From Gymnodinialimonas sp. 202GB13-11 (GTDB lineage Bacteria > Pseudomonadota > Alphaproteobacteria > Rhodobacterales > Rhodobacteraceae), in the NCBI RefSeq assembly GCF_040932485.1, contig NZ_JBFRBH010000001.1:3150212-3214211 (forward strand): a stretch of DNA of 64,000 nucleotides, in the 5' to 3' direction. Positions 24,773 to 32,684 of the stretch are shown here, one piece after another. Every line of letters begins with the position of its first letter. The first letter of the stretch is position 1. The notes beneath the pieces are model-generated. The model did no database searches. It was not told where the DNA came from and saw only the letters and a list, made by a program, of their open reading frames with translations. The position numbers and the translations under genes were made by a program.

Positions 24773-27700
24773 GTGCGGTTTACCAAGCTCAGGCTCAATG
24801 GATTCAAGTCCTTCGTCGACCCCACGGACCTCGTGATCGCCGATGGTCTGACCGGTGTTGTCGGCCCCAATGGCTGCGGAAAATCCAATCTTCTTGAGGC
24901 GTTACGCTGGGTGATGGGTGAAAACCGCCCTACCGCAATGCGCGGCTCGGGCATGGAGGATGTGATCTTTGGCGGTGCCGCCACGCGCCCCGCCCGCAAC
25001 TTCGCGGAAGTGTCTCTTCAGATCGACAACGAAGAGCGCCTCGCCCCCGCCGGTTTCAACGAAGAAGACCAGATCGACATCGTCCGCCGCATCACCCGTG
25101 ATGCCGGAAGTGCTTATAAACTCAACGGAAAAGACGTCCGCGCCCGTGACGTTTCCATGCTGTTCGCAGACGCCTCCACCGGCGCGCACAGCCCCGCCTT
25201 GGTCCGTCAGGGTCAGATTTCCGAGTTGATCAACGCCCGCCCCAAAGCCCGTCGTCGCGTCCTTGAAGAAGCCGCAGGCATCTCCGGCCTCTACCAGCGC
25301 CGGCACGAAGCTGAGCTGAAATTGAAAGCGGCTGAGACCAATCTGGCCCGTATCGACGACGTGCTCGAACAGCTGGCCAGTCAGCTTAACTCCCTGGCAC
25401 GGCAGGCAAAACAGGCCGCGCGCTATCGTGAAATTGGGTCGGAGCTTCGCCTCGCAGAGGGTCTTTTCCTGTTCCTCCGATGGCGCGACGCTGACGCCGC
25501 CCGCCTCCGCACGGAAGAAGCTCTGCGCGACGGCACCACCACCGCCGCCCAAGCCGAAGCAGCCGCACGTGAGGCCGTCAAAGCCCGCGAAGCCGCCGAA
25601 GAGGCCCTACCCCCACTCCGCGAAGAAGACGCCGTCGCCGCCGCAATTCTCCAACGTTTGTTGGTCGAACGCGACTCGCTGCAGGCCGAAGCAGATCGCG
25701 CCGAAGCCGCCGTCGAAACCCTCACCGCGCGCATCGCTCAGATCGACAAGGACAGGGAGCGGGAAGAAACCCTGAACGCCGATGCCTCCGAGACCGTCGA
25801 GCGTCTGCGCACTGAACGCGTTGAACTTCAGGCCAAGCAGGATGGGCAGGATGAACGCCTCGCCCTCGCCCGCGATGAAGTGACCGACGCGCGCTCGGTG
25901 CTTGCGGGGCAAGAGGCCGAACTCTCTGATCTCACAGAACAATCTGCCGCGCTCGCCGCGCGCCATCAGGCCATTGAACGCCGGATCGGAGAGGCCGAGA
26001 AAGCCGTCGCCCGCAACGAAACTGACGCCGAAACCGCCAAATCCGCAGCGTCCGAGGCCGCAACACGCCTCGAAACCCTCAAGCAAGAGGCCACCGACGC
26101 CGCAGACGCCCTGACGCGCGCCACTGACCTCGTGGCCCGCGCCGAAGAGGCTCTGCTGTCTACCGAAGTCGCCCGTGCTGAGGCGCAGACGGCAGAAGCC
26201 GAAGCGCGCTCGGCCAGATCAGAGGCCGAGGGCCGCGCAGGCACACTAGACGCCGAAGTCACCGCCTTGGCTCGTGTGTTGGAGCGCGACCGGGGCGACG
26301 GCGGCCAAGTCCTTGACGAAGTAAGCGTTTCTCCGGGGTTTGAGGCTGCCATTGGTGCGGCCCTATCGGACGATCTGAAAGCCGCGCGCGCAGGCACACA
26401 GGGCGCCTCCGGTTGGTCTGACCTACCCGGCTACGACGCCACTGCACCGCTCCCGTCGGGCGCGCAACCCGCCAGCGAAGTGACGAAAGCGCCCACCGTC
26501 CTGGCCCGCCGCCTTTCCCAGATCGGCATCATCGACGCTGCCGACGGCGCGCGCCTCCAGCCCCTGCTTCAACCCGGCCAACGCCTCGTCAGCCGCGAGG
26601 GCGATCTATGGCGCTGGGACGGTTTCGCAGTTGCTGCAGCCGACGCCGTGTCCACCGCTGCGCGCCGTCTGGAACAGGCTAACCGTCTGACTGAACTGCA
26701 AAATGATCAAGCCAAAGCACGCGAGCTTGCCGATAAGGCCGCCGCTGCCCATGAAGCTGAATCAACGCGCCTTGCTGAGTTGACTGAGGCCGACAAAGCC
26801 GCACGCACGGCCCGCCGCGATGCCGAAACCCAGCTGAGCCAGGCCAGCCGTACTGCCGCGCGAGCAGAGGCCGACCAAAGCGTTCTCGATGGAAAGCTTG
26901 AGACACTCCGCCTGACCGCCGCCCGCCACGCTGAAGAGGCCGAGACCGCCCGTGCAGAACTTGTTCGTGCACAGGACTCGCTGGCTGAGTTGGATGATCT
27001 AGACGCCGTGCGCCAGAAACTCGCCGATGTGAAAACCACGGTTGAGGCCGCACGGATGACGATGCTGGCCAAGCGCGCCGCGTTTGATGAGGTGAAACGC
27101 GACGGTGAGGATCGCGTGTCCCGGATCACCAAGATCGGGCAGGAAATCACCTCCTGGCAGAGCCGTTTGACCAATGCCGCGACGCGGTTGGCCGAGCTGG
27201 AGAAGCGGCGCGGTGAGGCTGAAGTTTCGCTGGCCGATGCGAAGCAGAAACCCGGTGAGATTGCTGAGCGGCGCGAAACCTTGGCCGTTCAGATCACCGA
27301 GGCTGAGACGCGGAAGGCGGCGGCGGCGGATGCTTTGTCTGTTGGCGAGTCCAATCTGCGGGCGGCGACGGCTGCGGAGCGGGATGCGGAACGCGCCGCG
27401 TCTGAGGCGCGGGAAGGGCGCGCGGCGGCGGAAGCGCGGCGGGATGCGGCGGCGGAGGCTGTGCAGGCCGCGGCTGAGCGGATCATGGAAGATACCGAGA
27501 TGGAGCCGGACGCCTTGCGCGAAAGCCTTGGCGATTTGCCGGAGCCTTTGCCGACGTTGGATCGCATAGAAGCCGATGTCATGCGGCTGCGGCGGCAGCG
27601 GGATGCTTTGGGCGCGGTGAACCTGCGCGCCGAAGAGGATGCGCGAGAGGTTCGGGAAGAGCATGATGGGCTCCTGACCGAGAAAGAGGATCTGGAAGCG

Positions 27701-28228
27701 GCGATTGCGAAGCTGCGGACGGGGATTGCCTCGCTGAATAAGGAAGGACGCGAGCGGCTGTTGAAGGCGTTCGACGAGGTGAACGCGAACTTCTCGAAGC
27801 TGTTCACGCACCTGTTTGGGGGCGGGGAAGCGCGGTTGGTGCTGGTGGAATCGGACGATCCGCTGGAGGCGGGGCTTGAGATCTTGTGCCAACCGCCGGG
27901 CAAGAAACTCTCGACGCTGTCGCTCCTATCGGGGGGGGAACAAACGCTGACGGCGCTGGCGCTGATCTTTGGGGTGTTCCTGGCGAACCCGGCGCCAATC
28001 TGTGTGCTGGACGAGGTCGACGCGCCGCTGGACGATGCGAACGTGAACCGGTTCTGCGACATGCTGGATGAGATGACGCGCCAGACGGATACACGGTTCC
28101 TGACGATCACCCACCACGCGGTCACGATGGCTCGGATGGACCGGCTGTTCGGGGTGACGATGGGCGAGCAGGGGGTGAGCCAGCTTGTGTCCGTCGACCT
28201 GAAAAAGGCCGAGGCCCTGGTGGCCTGA
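24773..28228 (+). CDS. smc: Chromosome segregation ATPase SMC
   Basis: SMC compacts and separates replicated chromosomes together with ScpA and ScpB. The GTG start at 24773 gives the family N-terminus (V)RFTKLRLNGFKSFVDPT and 1151 residues. Walker A is GPNGCGKSN (31-39). Two long coiled coils (about 150-520 and 630-960) surround a short hinge that ends GQRLVSREGDLWRWDGF, the reduced hinge usual in alphaproteobacteria. The C-terminal head has the signature LSLLSGGEQTLTALAL and Walker B CVLDEVDAPLDD. The gene is intact, yet third codon positions change from C-rich to G-rich at about 27.0 kb inside the second coiled coil. Confidence 0.97.
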   Translation: MRFTKLRLNGFKSFVDPTDLVIADGLTGVVGPNGCGKSNLLEALRWVMGENRPTAMRGSGMEDVIFGGAATRPARNFAEVSLQIDNEERLAPAGFNEEDQIDIVRRITRDAGSAYKLNGKDVRARDVSMLFADASTGAHSPALVRQGQISELINARPKARRRVLEEAAGISGLYQRRHEAELKLKAAETNLARIDDVLEQLASQLNSLARQAKQAARYREIGSELRLAEGLFLFLRWRDADAARLRTEEALRDGTTTAAQAEAAAREAVKAREAAEEALPPLREEDAVAAAILQRLLVERDSLQAEADRAEAAVETLTARIAQIDKDREREETLNADASETVERLRTERVELQAKQDGQDERLALARDEVTDARSVLAGQEAELSDLTEQSAALAARHQAIERRIGEAEKAVARNETDAETAKSAASEAATRLETLKQEATDAADALTRATDLVARAEEALLSTEVARAEAQTAEAEARSARSEAEGRAGTLDAEVTALARVLERDRGDGGQVLDEVSVSPGFEAAIGAALSDDLKAARAGTQGASGWSDLPGYDATAPLPSGAQPASEVTKAPTVLARRLSQIGIIDAADGARLQPLLQPGQRLVSREGDLWRWDGFAVAAADAVSTAARRLEQANRLTELQNDQAKARELADKAAAAHEAESTRLAELTEADKAARTARRDAETQLSQASRTAARAEADQSVLDGKLETLRLTAARHAEEAETARAELVRAQDSLAELDDLDAVRQKLADVKTTVEAARMTMLAKRAAFDEVKRDGEDRVSRITKIGQEITSWQSRLTNAATRLAELEKRRGEAEVSLADAKQKPGEIAERRETLAVQITEAETRKAAAADALSVGESNLRAATAAERDAERAASEAREGRAAAEARRDAAAEAVQAAAERIMEDTEMEPDALRESLGDLPEPLPTLDRIEADVMRLRRQRDALGAVNLRAEEDAREVREEHDGLLTEKEDLEAAIAKLRTGIASLNKEGRERLLKAFDEVNANFSKLFTHLFGGGEARLVLVESDDPLEAGLEILCQPPGKKLSTLSLLSGGEQTLTALALIFGVFLANPAPICVLDEVDAPLDDANVNRFCDMLDEMTRQTDTRFLTITHHAVTMARMDRLFGVTMGEQGVSQLVSVDLKKAEALVA

Positions 28229-28235
28229 GGGGAGC

Positions 28236-28251
28236 TGCTCACGCGTGAGCA
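28236..28251. repeat. 16-bp perfect palindrome after smc
   Basis: TGCTCACGCGTGAGCA lies eight bases after the smc stop. It has no loop and no T-run. It shares the size and symmetry of a parS site but matches the parS consensus at only about 6 of 16 positions, so it is not called parS here. A protein-binding site is possible. Confidence 0.4.
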
Positions 28252-28437
28252 AGTGGGTTAAGTGATTGGTATTGTTTGATTATGTGGATTTTTCTAAGGT
28301 TTTGTTAACACAATTTTAGTGGCTTCACATAACGCATTCGAAGCATGGATTGCTCTATTTCGTAGCAGTCCGGGATTGTTAAAATATGCACGTCGCGTTA
28401 ATTGAACTCCCCCACTTACTCAAATGGTTCTTTTCCA

Positions 28438-30048
28438 ATGAACACAGTCTTTTCTGAGGCTCTTGCACCGCTATCCAAGAAAATGCCTCGCGCAGTGCGC
28501 GACATTGAGATTCTACGTGTATCTGCGCAACTCGACGGAGACGAATTTCTCGCTTCTTCAGACGCAGCCAGAAACGCCGCCTTAACTTGGACTAGAAAGA
28601 GGGCCGGGCGGAATTTGCCGAAAGCTGCCTGGGATTTCGGCGAATTTGAGCTCCTCGTGGGTGGTAGAAGCAGCACTGCCGTTCGAATTGAACACGACTC
28701 CTTGGATTTGTGGGCACTTCGCATGGAAGACCCGGATAAAACGGTAGCCGGGCGCGTTTGGTCTACCGAAATCGTTGTCGGCGGTCAGGTCGGAAGCAGG
28801 CCACACATCAGCTTGCGCTTAATCGTGAGCACGTCCGAGCCAGATTTTTTTGTTGAACATCATGTACCTGGACCGATCCTACAGATGGTCGACGCGCCTG
28901 GTCTGATCCGGGGAGCAAGACGGCTCACGTCAGAACCCATCTTGATAACAAATGAAAACGATGCTGAGGACCTTTGCGACCATCTTGAAGATGCTGAGCG
29001 CCGTTTGCCTGTTTTTGTTGCTTCTATTAAACCCGAGGAAAAGAGCCCGGCCATTGATGTCGCAGTGCTCGCGCGCGCAGTCGCCGGTTTGGCAAGAGTC
29101 GCAGTTATTCCTGCCGATCTTACTTGGGTTTTAACAAGACGTTTCGGTAAGTATCGAGCGGTATTCAACGGTGGTGTTAGGGCGTACTTGCGTGGATTTA
29201 CTGCGGCAGATGACCCTTTCAGACATCGACTGTTTTTGGAAGCCGATTTAAGAAAGAAACAAGGGGCGGAATCCTGTCTACGCAATCTTCGTGCTCTGGC
29301 AGCGGAAATCAGCATTTCCGAGACGCGTTTGGGAAAGGATATACTTGATTTTGCTTCGGTTCGTACCGCGAGTCGCAGACTTATAAATACTGATCTTTCA
29401 GATCGCTCAGCGCCTGATGATGAACTCCTTAAAACAGCCGAGTCTTTGGTTGAAAGCTTGGAAAAGCAAGTTGAGGAGAAAGACAAGGAGATTGACGGAT
29501 ACATCGAAGAAGTTGAGGCCGTCGAAGATCGCGCGCATGCGGCGGAGCAAGAAAACCGATCTTTGTTGTATCGTGTGAGGCAGCTTCAGGATGCATTGGC
29601 TCTTGGAGGTATGACTCCAACACAAGAACCACCGTTACCCCAAAGCTGGTCGGAATTCATAGATTGGCTGGACCAAACATATCCTGACAAAGTGCTTTTG
29701 ACCCCTTCCGCTCGTCGCATGGTTCGTGCGCCAGAGTTCGAGGATGCAGCGTTGGTTGCACGTACGATAGTATGGCTAGCAACAATCCAACACGAGCGGC
29801 GGATAAACGGAGGCGGAAGCCTACGAGATGTCGTCATTGAAAATGGCATACTGAACTCGCCGTGCGGTGGGGATACCTATTCTGCAGAATGGAAGGGTCG
29901 GCGCTATGATGTGGATTGGCACATAAAGACTGGCGGTAATGTGCGCGATCCAAAGAGATGCCTGCGCATTTACTACTTTTGGGAAACCGAAATCCAGCAA
30001 ACCATTATTGATCATTTGCCTTCCCACAGGCGCACTGCAGCTAGCTAG
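28438..30048 (+). CDS. Orphan low-GC protein, coiled coil and RelE-like tail
   Basis: I do not recognise this 536-residue protein. Start taken at ATG 28438; a TTG at 28402 is in frame, and neither has a clear ribosome site. The first 320 residues are predicted globular. A coiled coil spans about 326-390 (ESLEKQVEEKDKEIDGYIEE). The last 60 residues resemble a RelE/ParE toxin fold: YDVDWHIKTGG, CLRIYYFW and IIDHLPSHRRT. A sampled 60-base stretch (29401) is 48% GC, against over 60% in the flanking genes, which suggests recent acquisition. It stands alone between smc and a hairpin-repeat cluster, as many single-gene defence or mobile cargo genes do; that role is only a guess. Confidence 0.8.
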   Translation: MNTVFSEALAPLSKKMPRAVRDIEILRVSAQLDGDEFLASSDAARNAALTWTRKRAGRNLPKAAWDFGEFELLVGGRSSTAVRIEHDSLDLWALRMEDPDKTVAGRVWSTEIVVGGQVGSRPHISLRLIVSTSEPDFFVEHHVPGPILQMVDAPGLIRGARRLTSEPILITNENDAEDLCDHLEDAERRLPVFVASIKPEEKSPAIDVAVLARAVAGLARVAVIPADLTWVLTRRFGKYRAVFNGGVRAYLRGFTAADDPFRHRLFLEADLRKKQGAESCLRNLRALAAEISISETRLGKDILDFASVRTASRRLINTDLSDRSAPDDELLKTAESLVESLEKQVEEKDKEIDGYIEEVEAVEDRAHAAEQENRSLLYRVRQLQDALALGGMTPTQEPPLPQSWSEFIDWLDQTYPDKVLLTPSARRMVRAPEFEDAALVARTIVWLATIQHERRINGGGSLRDVVIENGILNSPCGGDTYSAEWKGRRYDVDWHIKTGGNVRDPKRCLRIYYFWETEIQQTIIDHLPSHRRTAAS

Positions 30049-30237
30049 CTCATCGACGGGCCGCGGTGCGGCGATCCGGCGGGCGTTCCGAGGCGCTTTC
30101 TGGTGGCCAAGCACGTCCCACAGAACGAACGAAGCACCAAGACCAGCCAAATCGCTGTACCGGGGGGCGGCCCGGCGATGCGGGGGCGCTGCGCGCCTGT
30201 TAACCCGCTTTGGTGCGTTGAATTGAGGTTAGATATC

Positions 30238-30322
30238 CCGGGCCAAGGCCCGGTTTACGGGCGGCGGGACAAGTCCCGCCCTACCAATCGGGCGTGGGGC
30301 CGGTGCACCATGAATGTGCACC
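30238..30322. repeat. Cluster of three REP-like hairpins
   Basis: Three short palindromes in 85 bases: CCGGGCC-AA-GGCCCGG (30238-30253), GGCGGGAC-AA-GTCCCGCC (30263-30280) and GGTGCAC-CATGAAT-GTGCACC (30302-30322), the latter two followed by CCTAC. This format resembles the extragenic palindromes scattered in Rhodobacteraceae genomes. It fills the space between the low-GC orphan and the ParB-like gene. Confidence 0.75.
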
Positions 30323-30337
30323 CTACGGGGTGGGTCG

Positions 30338-31180
30338 TTAGCGTTGGCGGTGGCCGAAGGTGTCTTCGACGTAGTCCATAATATCCTCCATCAACGGCCC
30401 GCAAGCTGTTTTACCGGTGAACCGCAGGGTCCAGCCGTCTTTGGTGCGCTCTCGTCTCACGGTCAGGTCGTCTTGGACGCGGACGTGGTGTCTCGGGCGG
30501 CCCTTTTTGTATTGAAGGCGGGGGGCTTTGGCCTCGGCTTCGGCGTCGTCCATGATGGCCGTCAGCAGACTCCATTGGATTGCCGGGGATGTGTCGGAGG
30601 ATTCTTGCAGGGCAATCAGCATGGTGTCTCCCATGCCGCCCCGCAGGTTCGTGGCGAGGCGGGTGAGTTGGCGTTGGGAAAGGCCGCGGGGGTCGGTGAG
30701 AGCGTGGTCGCCGAAGTGTTGCACGACTTCGGTGGTGGCGCGGAGGCGGGCGGTGCGGTTGCGGTCGTAGGTGGGGAAGAGGCGGGGGATGGCCTGGTCG
30801 AGGGTGTCGAAGAGGCCCGCGTCGATGGCGGTGAGGCAGATTTTGGCGCGCTCCCACGGGGTGATGTCGGCGCGGATCTCGTTCTCCTCGATCATGGACG
30901 CCATGGCGGCGGTGGCGTCAGCAGGGGTGCGGAGGAAGGCGGAGATTTCGGTGAGGCCAAGGTTGCGATGCGCGGTGAGGCGGCGGAAACCGGAGATGAG
31001 CGCGTAGGGCGGGCCGACGTTGTCTCTGGCGCGGCAGACCTCGACGGGCATGCGGAGGCCGTGGGCGGCGATGGAGAGTTCCAGATCGGCGAGCGCCGTG
31101 GGGTCGAGGGCGGTGCGGTCACGGGGGAGCGCGTTGGCGTCGATCTGGTCGAGGGGGATGTGGTGGATGTCGTGTGTCAT
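30338..31180 (-). CDS. Orphan ParB/RepB-like partition protein
   Basis: A 280-residue protein with a ParB N-terminal domain: HHIPLDQIDANALPRD, then ALADLELSIAAHGLRMPVEV and ALISGFRRLTAHRNLG, where GFRR (64-67) stands for the GERR nucleotide-binding box. MIEENEIRADITPWERAK is the usual following helix, and residues about 120-200 form a KorB-like DNA-binding region. The dimerisation end is unlike that of chromosomal ParB. No ParA gene is adjacent. It could be a regulator, a nucleoid protein or a former plasmid gene; the true chromosomal parAB is expected elsewhere. Confidence 0.8.
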   Translation of the reverse strand: MTHDIHHIPLDQIDANALPRDRTALDPTALADLELSIAAHGLRMPVEVCRARDNVGPPYALISGFRRLTAHRNLGLTEISAFLRTPADATAAMASMIEENEIRADITPWERAKICLTAIDAGLFDTLDQAIPRLFPTYDRNRTARLRATTEVVQHFGDHALTDPRGLSQRQLTRLATNLRGGMGDTMLIALQESSDTSPAIQWSLLTAIMDDAEAEAKAPRLQYKKGRPRHHVRVQDDLTVRRERTKDGWTLRFTGKTACGPLMEDIMDYVEDTFGHRQR

Positions 31181-31244
31181 GGCGCCGATCCTTCTGCGAG
31201 AGGGCAGGAAGGATCGGCTGGTTGGGTTAGCGAGAGGTTAATCA

Positions 31245-31287
31245 GCGCAATCCGAAAAGTGGGAACCGGTTTTCGGACAAATTGCGC
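31245..31287. repeat. Imperfect inverted repeat, alphaproteobacterial type
   Basis: GCGCAATCCGAAAA (31245-31258) pairs with TTTTCGGACAAATTGCGC (31270-31287) around GTGGGAACCGG. The inner GGGAACCGGTTTTCGG text closely resembles palindromic repeats known from rhizobia and related alphaproteobacteria. It lies between the starts of the ParB-like gene and the end of the transglycosylase gene. Confidence 0.65.
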
Positions 31288-31299
31288 GTTATTGAAAAC

Positions 31300-32478
31300 C
31301 TACAGCGCGTTGAGCAGCGCGGCGGTGGGCCAGGCGTCTGCGGGGAGGCCGAGGCGGCGCTGTTCCTCGCGCACGGCGGCGCGGGTGCCGGCGCCGAGGA
31401 TGCCGTCGATGCGGCCCACGTCATGGCCCCGGGCGGCGAGGAGTTCCTGCAGGCGGCGCATCTGGTCACCGTTCAGGCCCGCGTCGGGGTTGCGGGCGTC
31501 GAAGACCGGCGCGCCTTCGAGGCGGGTGGCGAAATAGGCGGCGGTGAGGACGTAGGTGAAGCTTTGGTTCCACTCGAACAGCACGTTGAAGTTCGGGTAG
31601 GCGATGAAGGCGGGGCCGTTGCGCCCCTGCGGGATGACGATGGAGGCCTGGGCGTTCGACATGGGCAGGTTGCCGCCGGCGCGGGCGCGGACGCCGTCGG
31701 CCTCCCACTCCGCCACGGAGCGGGTGGTGTGGACGCCGGTTTGATACCAGTCGAGATCGGCGGGAAGGGTGACTTCGACGAGCCAGGGCTCATTGGCGCG
31801 CCAGCCGAGGGAGGAGAGGATATTCGCGCCGGACATGAGGGCGTCGGGGGCGGAGGTTTGCAGGTAGACGTGGCCGTCGCCGTCGCCGTCGATGCCGAAA
31901 TTGACGATGTCTTCGGGGAGCATCTGGACCATGCCGATCTCACCGGCCCAGGCGCCTTGGGTGTTCACGGGGTCGAAATCGCCCTGCTCGAAGAGTTCGA
32001 GAGCGCCGAACACCTCGGGGCGGAACAGCTCGGGGCGGCGGCAATCGTGGGCGAGGGTCACGAGGCTGTCGAGCGTGTTGTAGTCGCCTTGGAAGGCGCC
32101 GTAGTCGGTCTCGAACGCCCAGAAGGCCAGAAGGATACCGCGGGAGACGCCGAAGCGTTCCTGAATGGCGTTGAAGGTGGCGGCCTGACGCTCGGCATTG
32201 CGGCGGCCGGCATCCATGCGGTTCTGGGAGATCAGGCGGCGGGCGAAATCGGTGAAGGGGACGGTGAAGATGCCCTGGCGGCGGTCGGCATCCAGCGCGC
32301 GCTGGTAGAAGCTTGCGTGGCGGAAGAAGGCGTCGATATTTTCCTGGGAGTGGCCGCGTTCGGCGGCCTCGGCGCGGAGGCCCTGGACGAATTGGCCGAA
32401 ATCGCCGCCGCATTGTTGGGCGGTGGCGGTCGTGCCGAGGGTGAGGGAAAGAAGCAGCGGGGCGAGGAAACGGCGCAT
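31300..32478 (-). CDS. Lytic murein transglycosylase, MltB/SltB type
   Basis: A 392-residue periplasmic enzyme: signal peptide (1-20), a lysozyme-like catalytic domain (about 25-320) with the family marks FWAFETDYGAFQGDYNT (catalytic Glu in FETDYG) and AGEIGMVQMLPEDI, and a C-terminal peptidoglycan-binding domain (about 335-392, LNGDQMRRLQELLAARG). It cuts glycan strands to 1,6-anhydro-muropeptides during wall remodelling. A paralog with the same layout is at 48261-49784. Confidence 0.93.
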   Translation of the reverse strand: MRRFLAPLLLSLTLGTTATAQQCGGDFGQFVQGLRAEAAERGHSQENIDAFFRHASFYQRALDADRRQGIFTVPFTDFARRLISQNRMDAGRRNAERQAATFNAIQERFGVSRGILLAFWAFETDYGAFQGDYNTLDSLVTLAHDCRRPELFRPEVFGALELFEQGDFDPVNTQGAWAGEIGMVQMLPEDIVNFGIDGDGDGHVYLQTSAPDALMSGANILSSLGWRANEPWLVEVTLPADLDWYQTGVHTTRSVAEWEADGVRARAGGNLPMSNAQASIVIPQGRNGPAFIAYPNFNVLFEWNQSFTYVLTAAYFATRLEGAPVFDARNPDAGLNGDQMRRLQELLAARGHDVGRIDGILGAGTRAAVREEQRRLGLPADAWPTAALLNAL

Positions 32479-32684
32479 GTGAAATGACCCTGTTGGAGAA
32501 GCGTTTTGCGAGAAGATACAGGGTGGGGGGTGTGAGGCAAGTAGGATGCGCGCGCGGGCTTCGCATTCCAGAAAAGCTTTGACGGAATTCCGTTACTCAA
32601 GTCGTCCATAAGCACAGCCCCGCGCGGGTTACCGGTACTGAATATTCAATGCCGGGACGGCAGACGGTCCGATGCCCAAACCCC

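Noticed and set aside
28236-28251. parS site
   Set aside because: The 16-bp palindrome matches the parS consensus at only about 6 positions.
30314-32487. Two open frames (407 and 401 codons) rich in Gly, Ala and Val on the plus strand
   Set aside because: They are antisense to the ParB-like and transglycosylase genes and start inside hairpin repeats.
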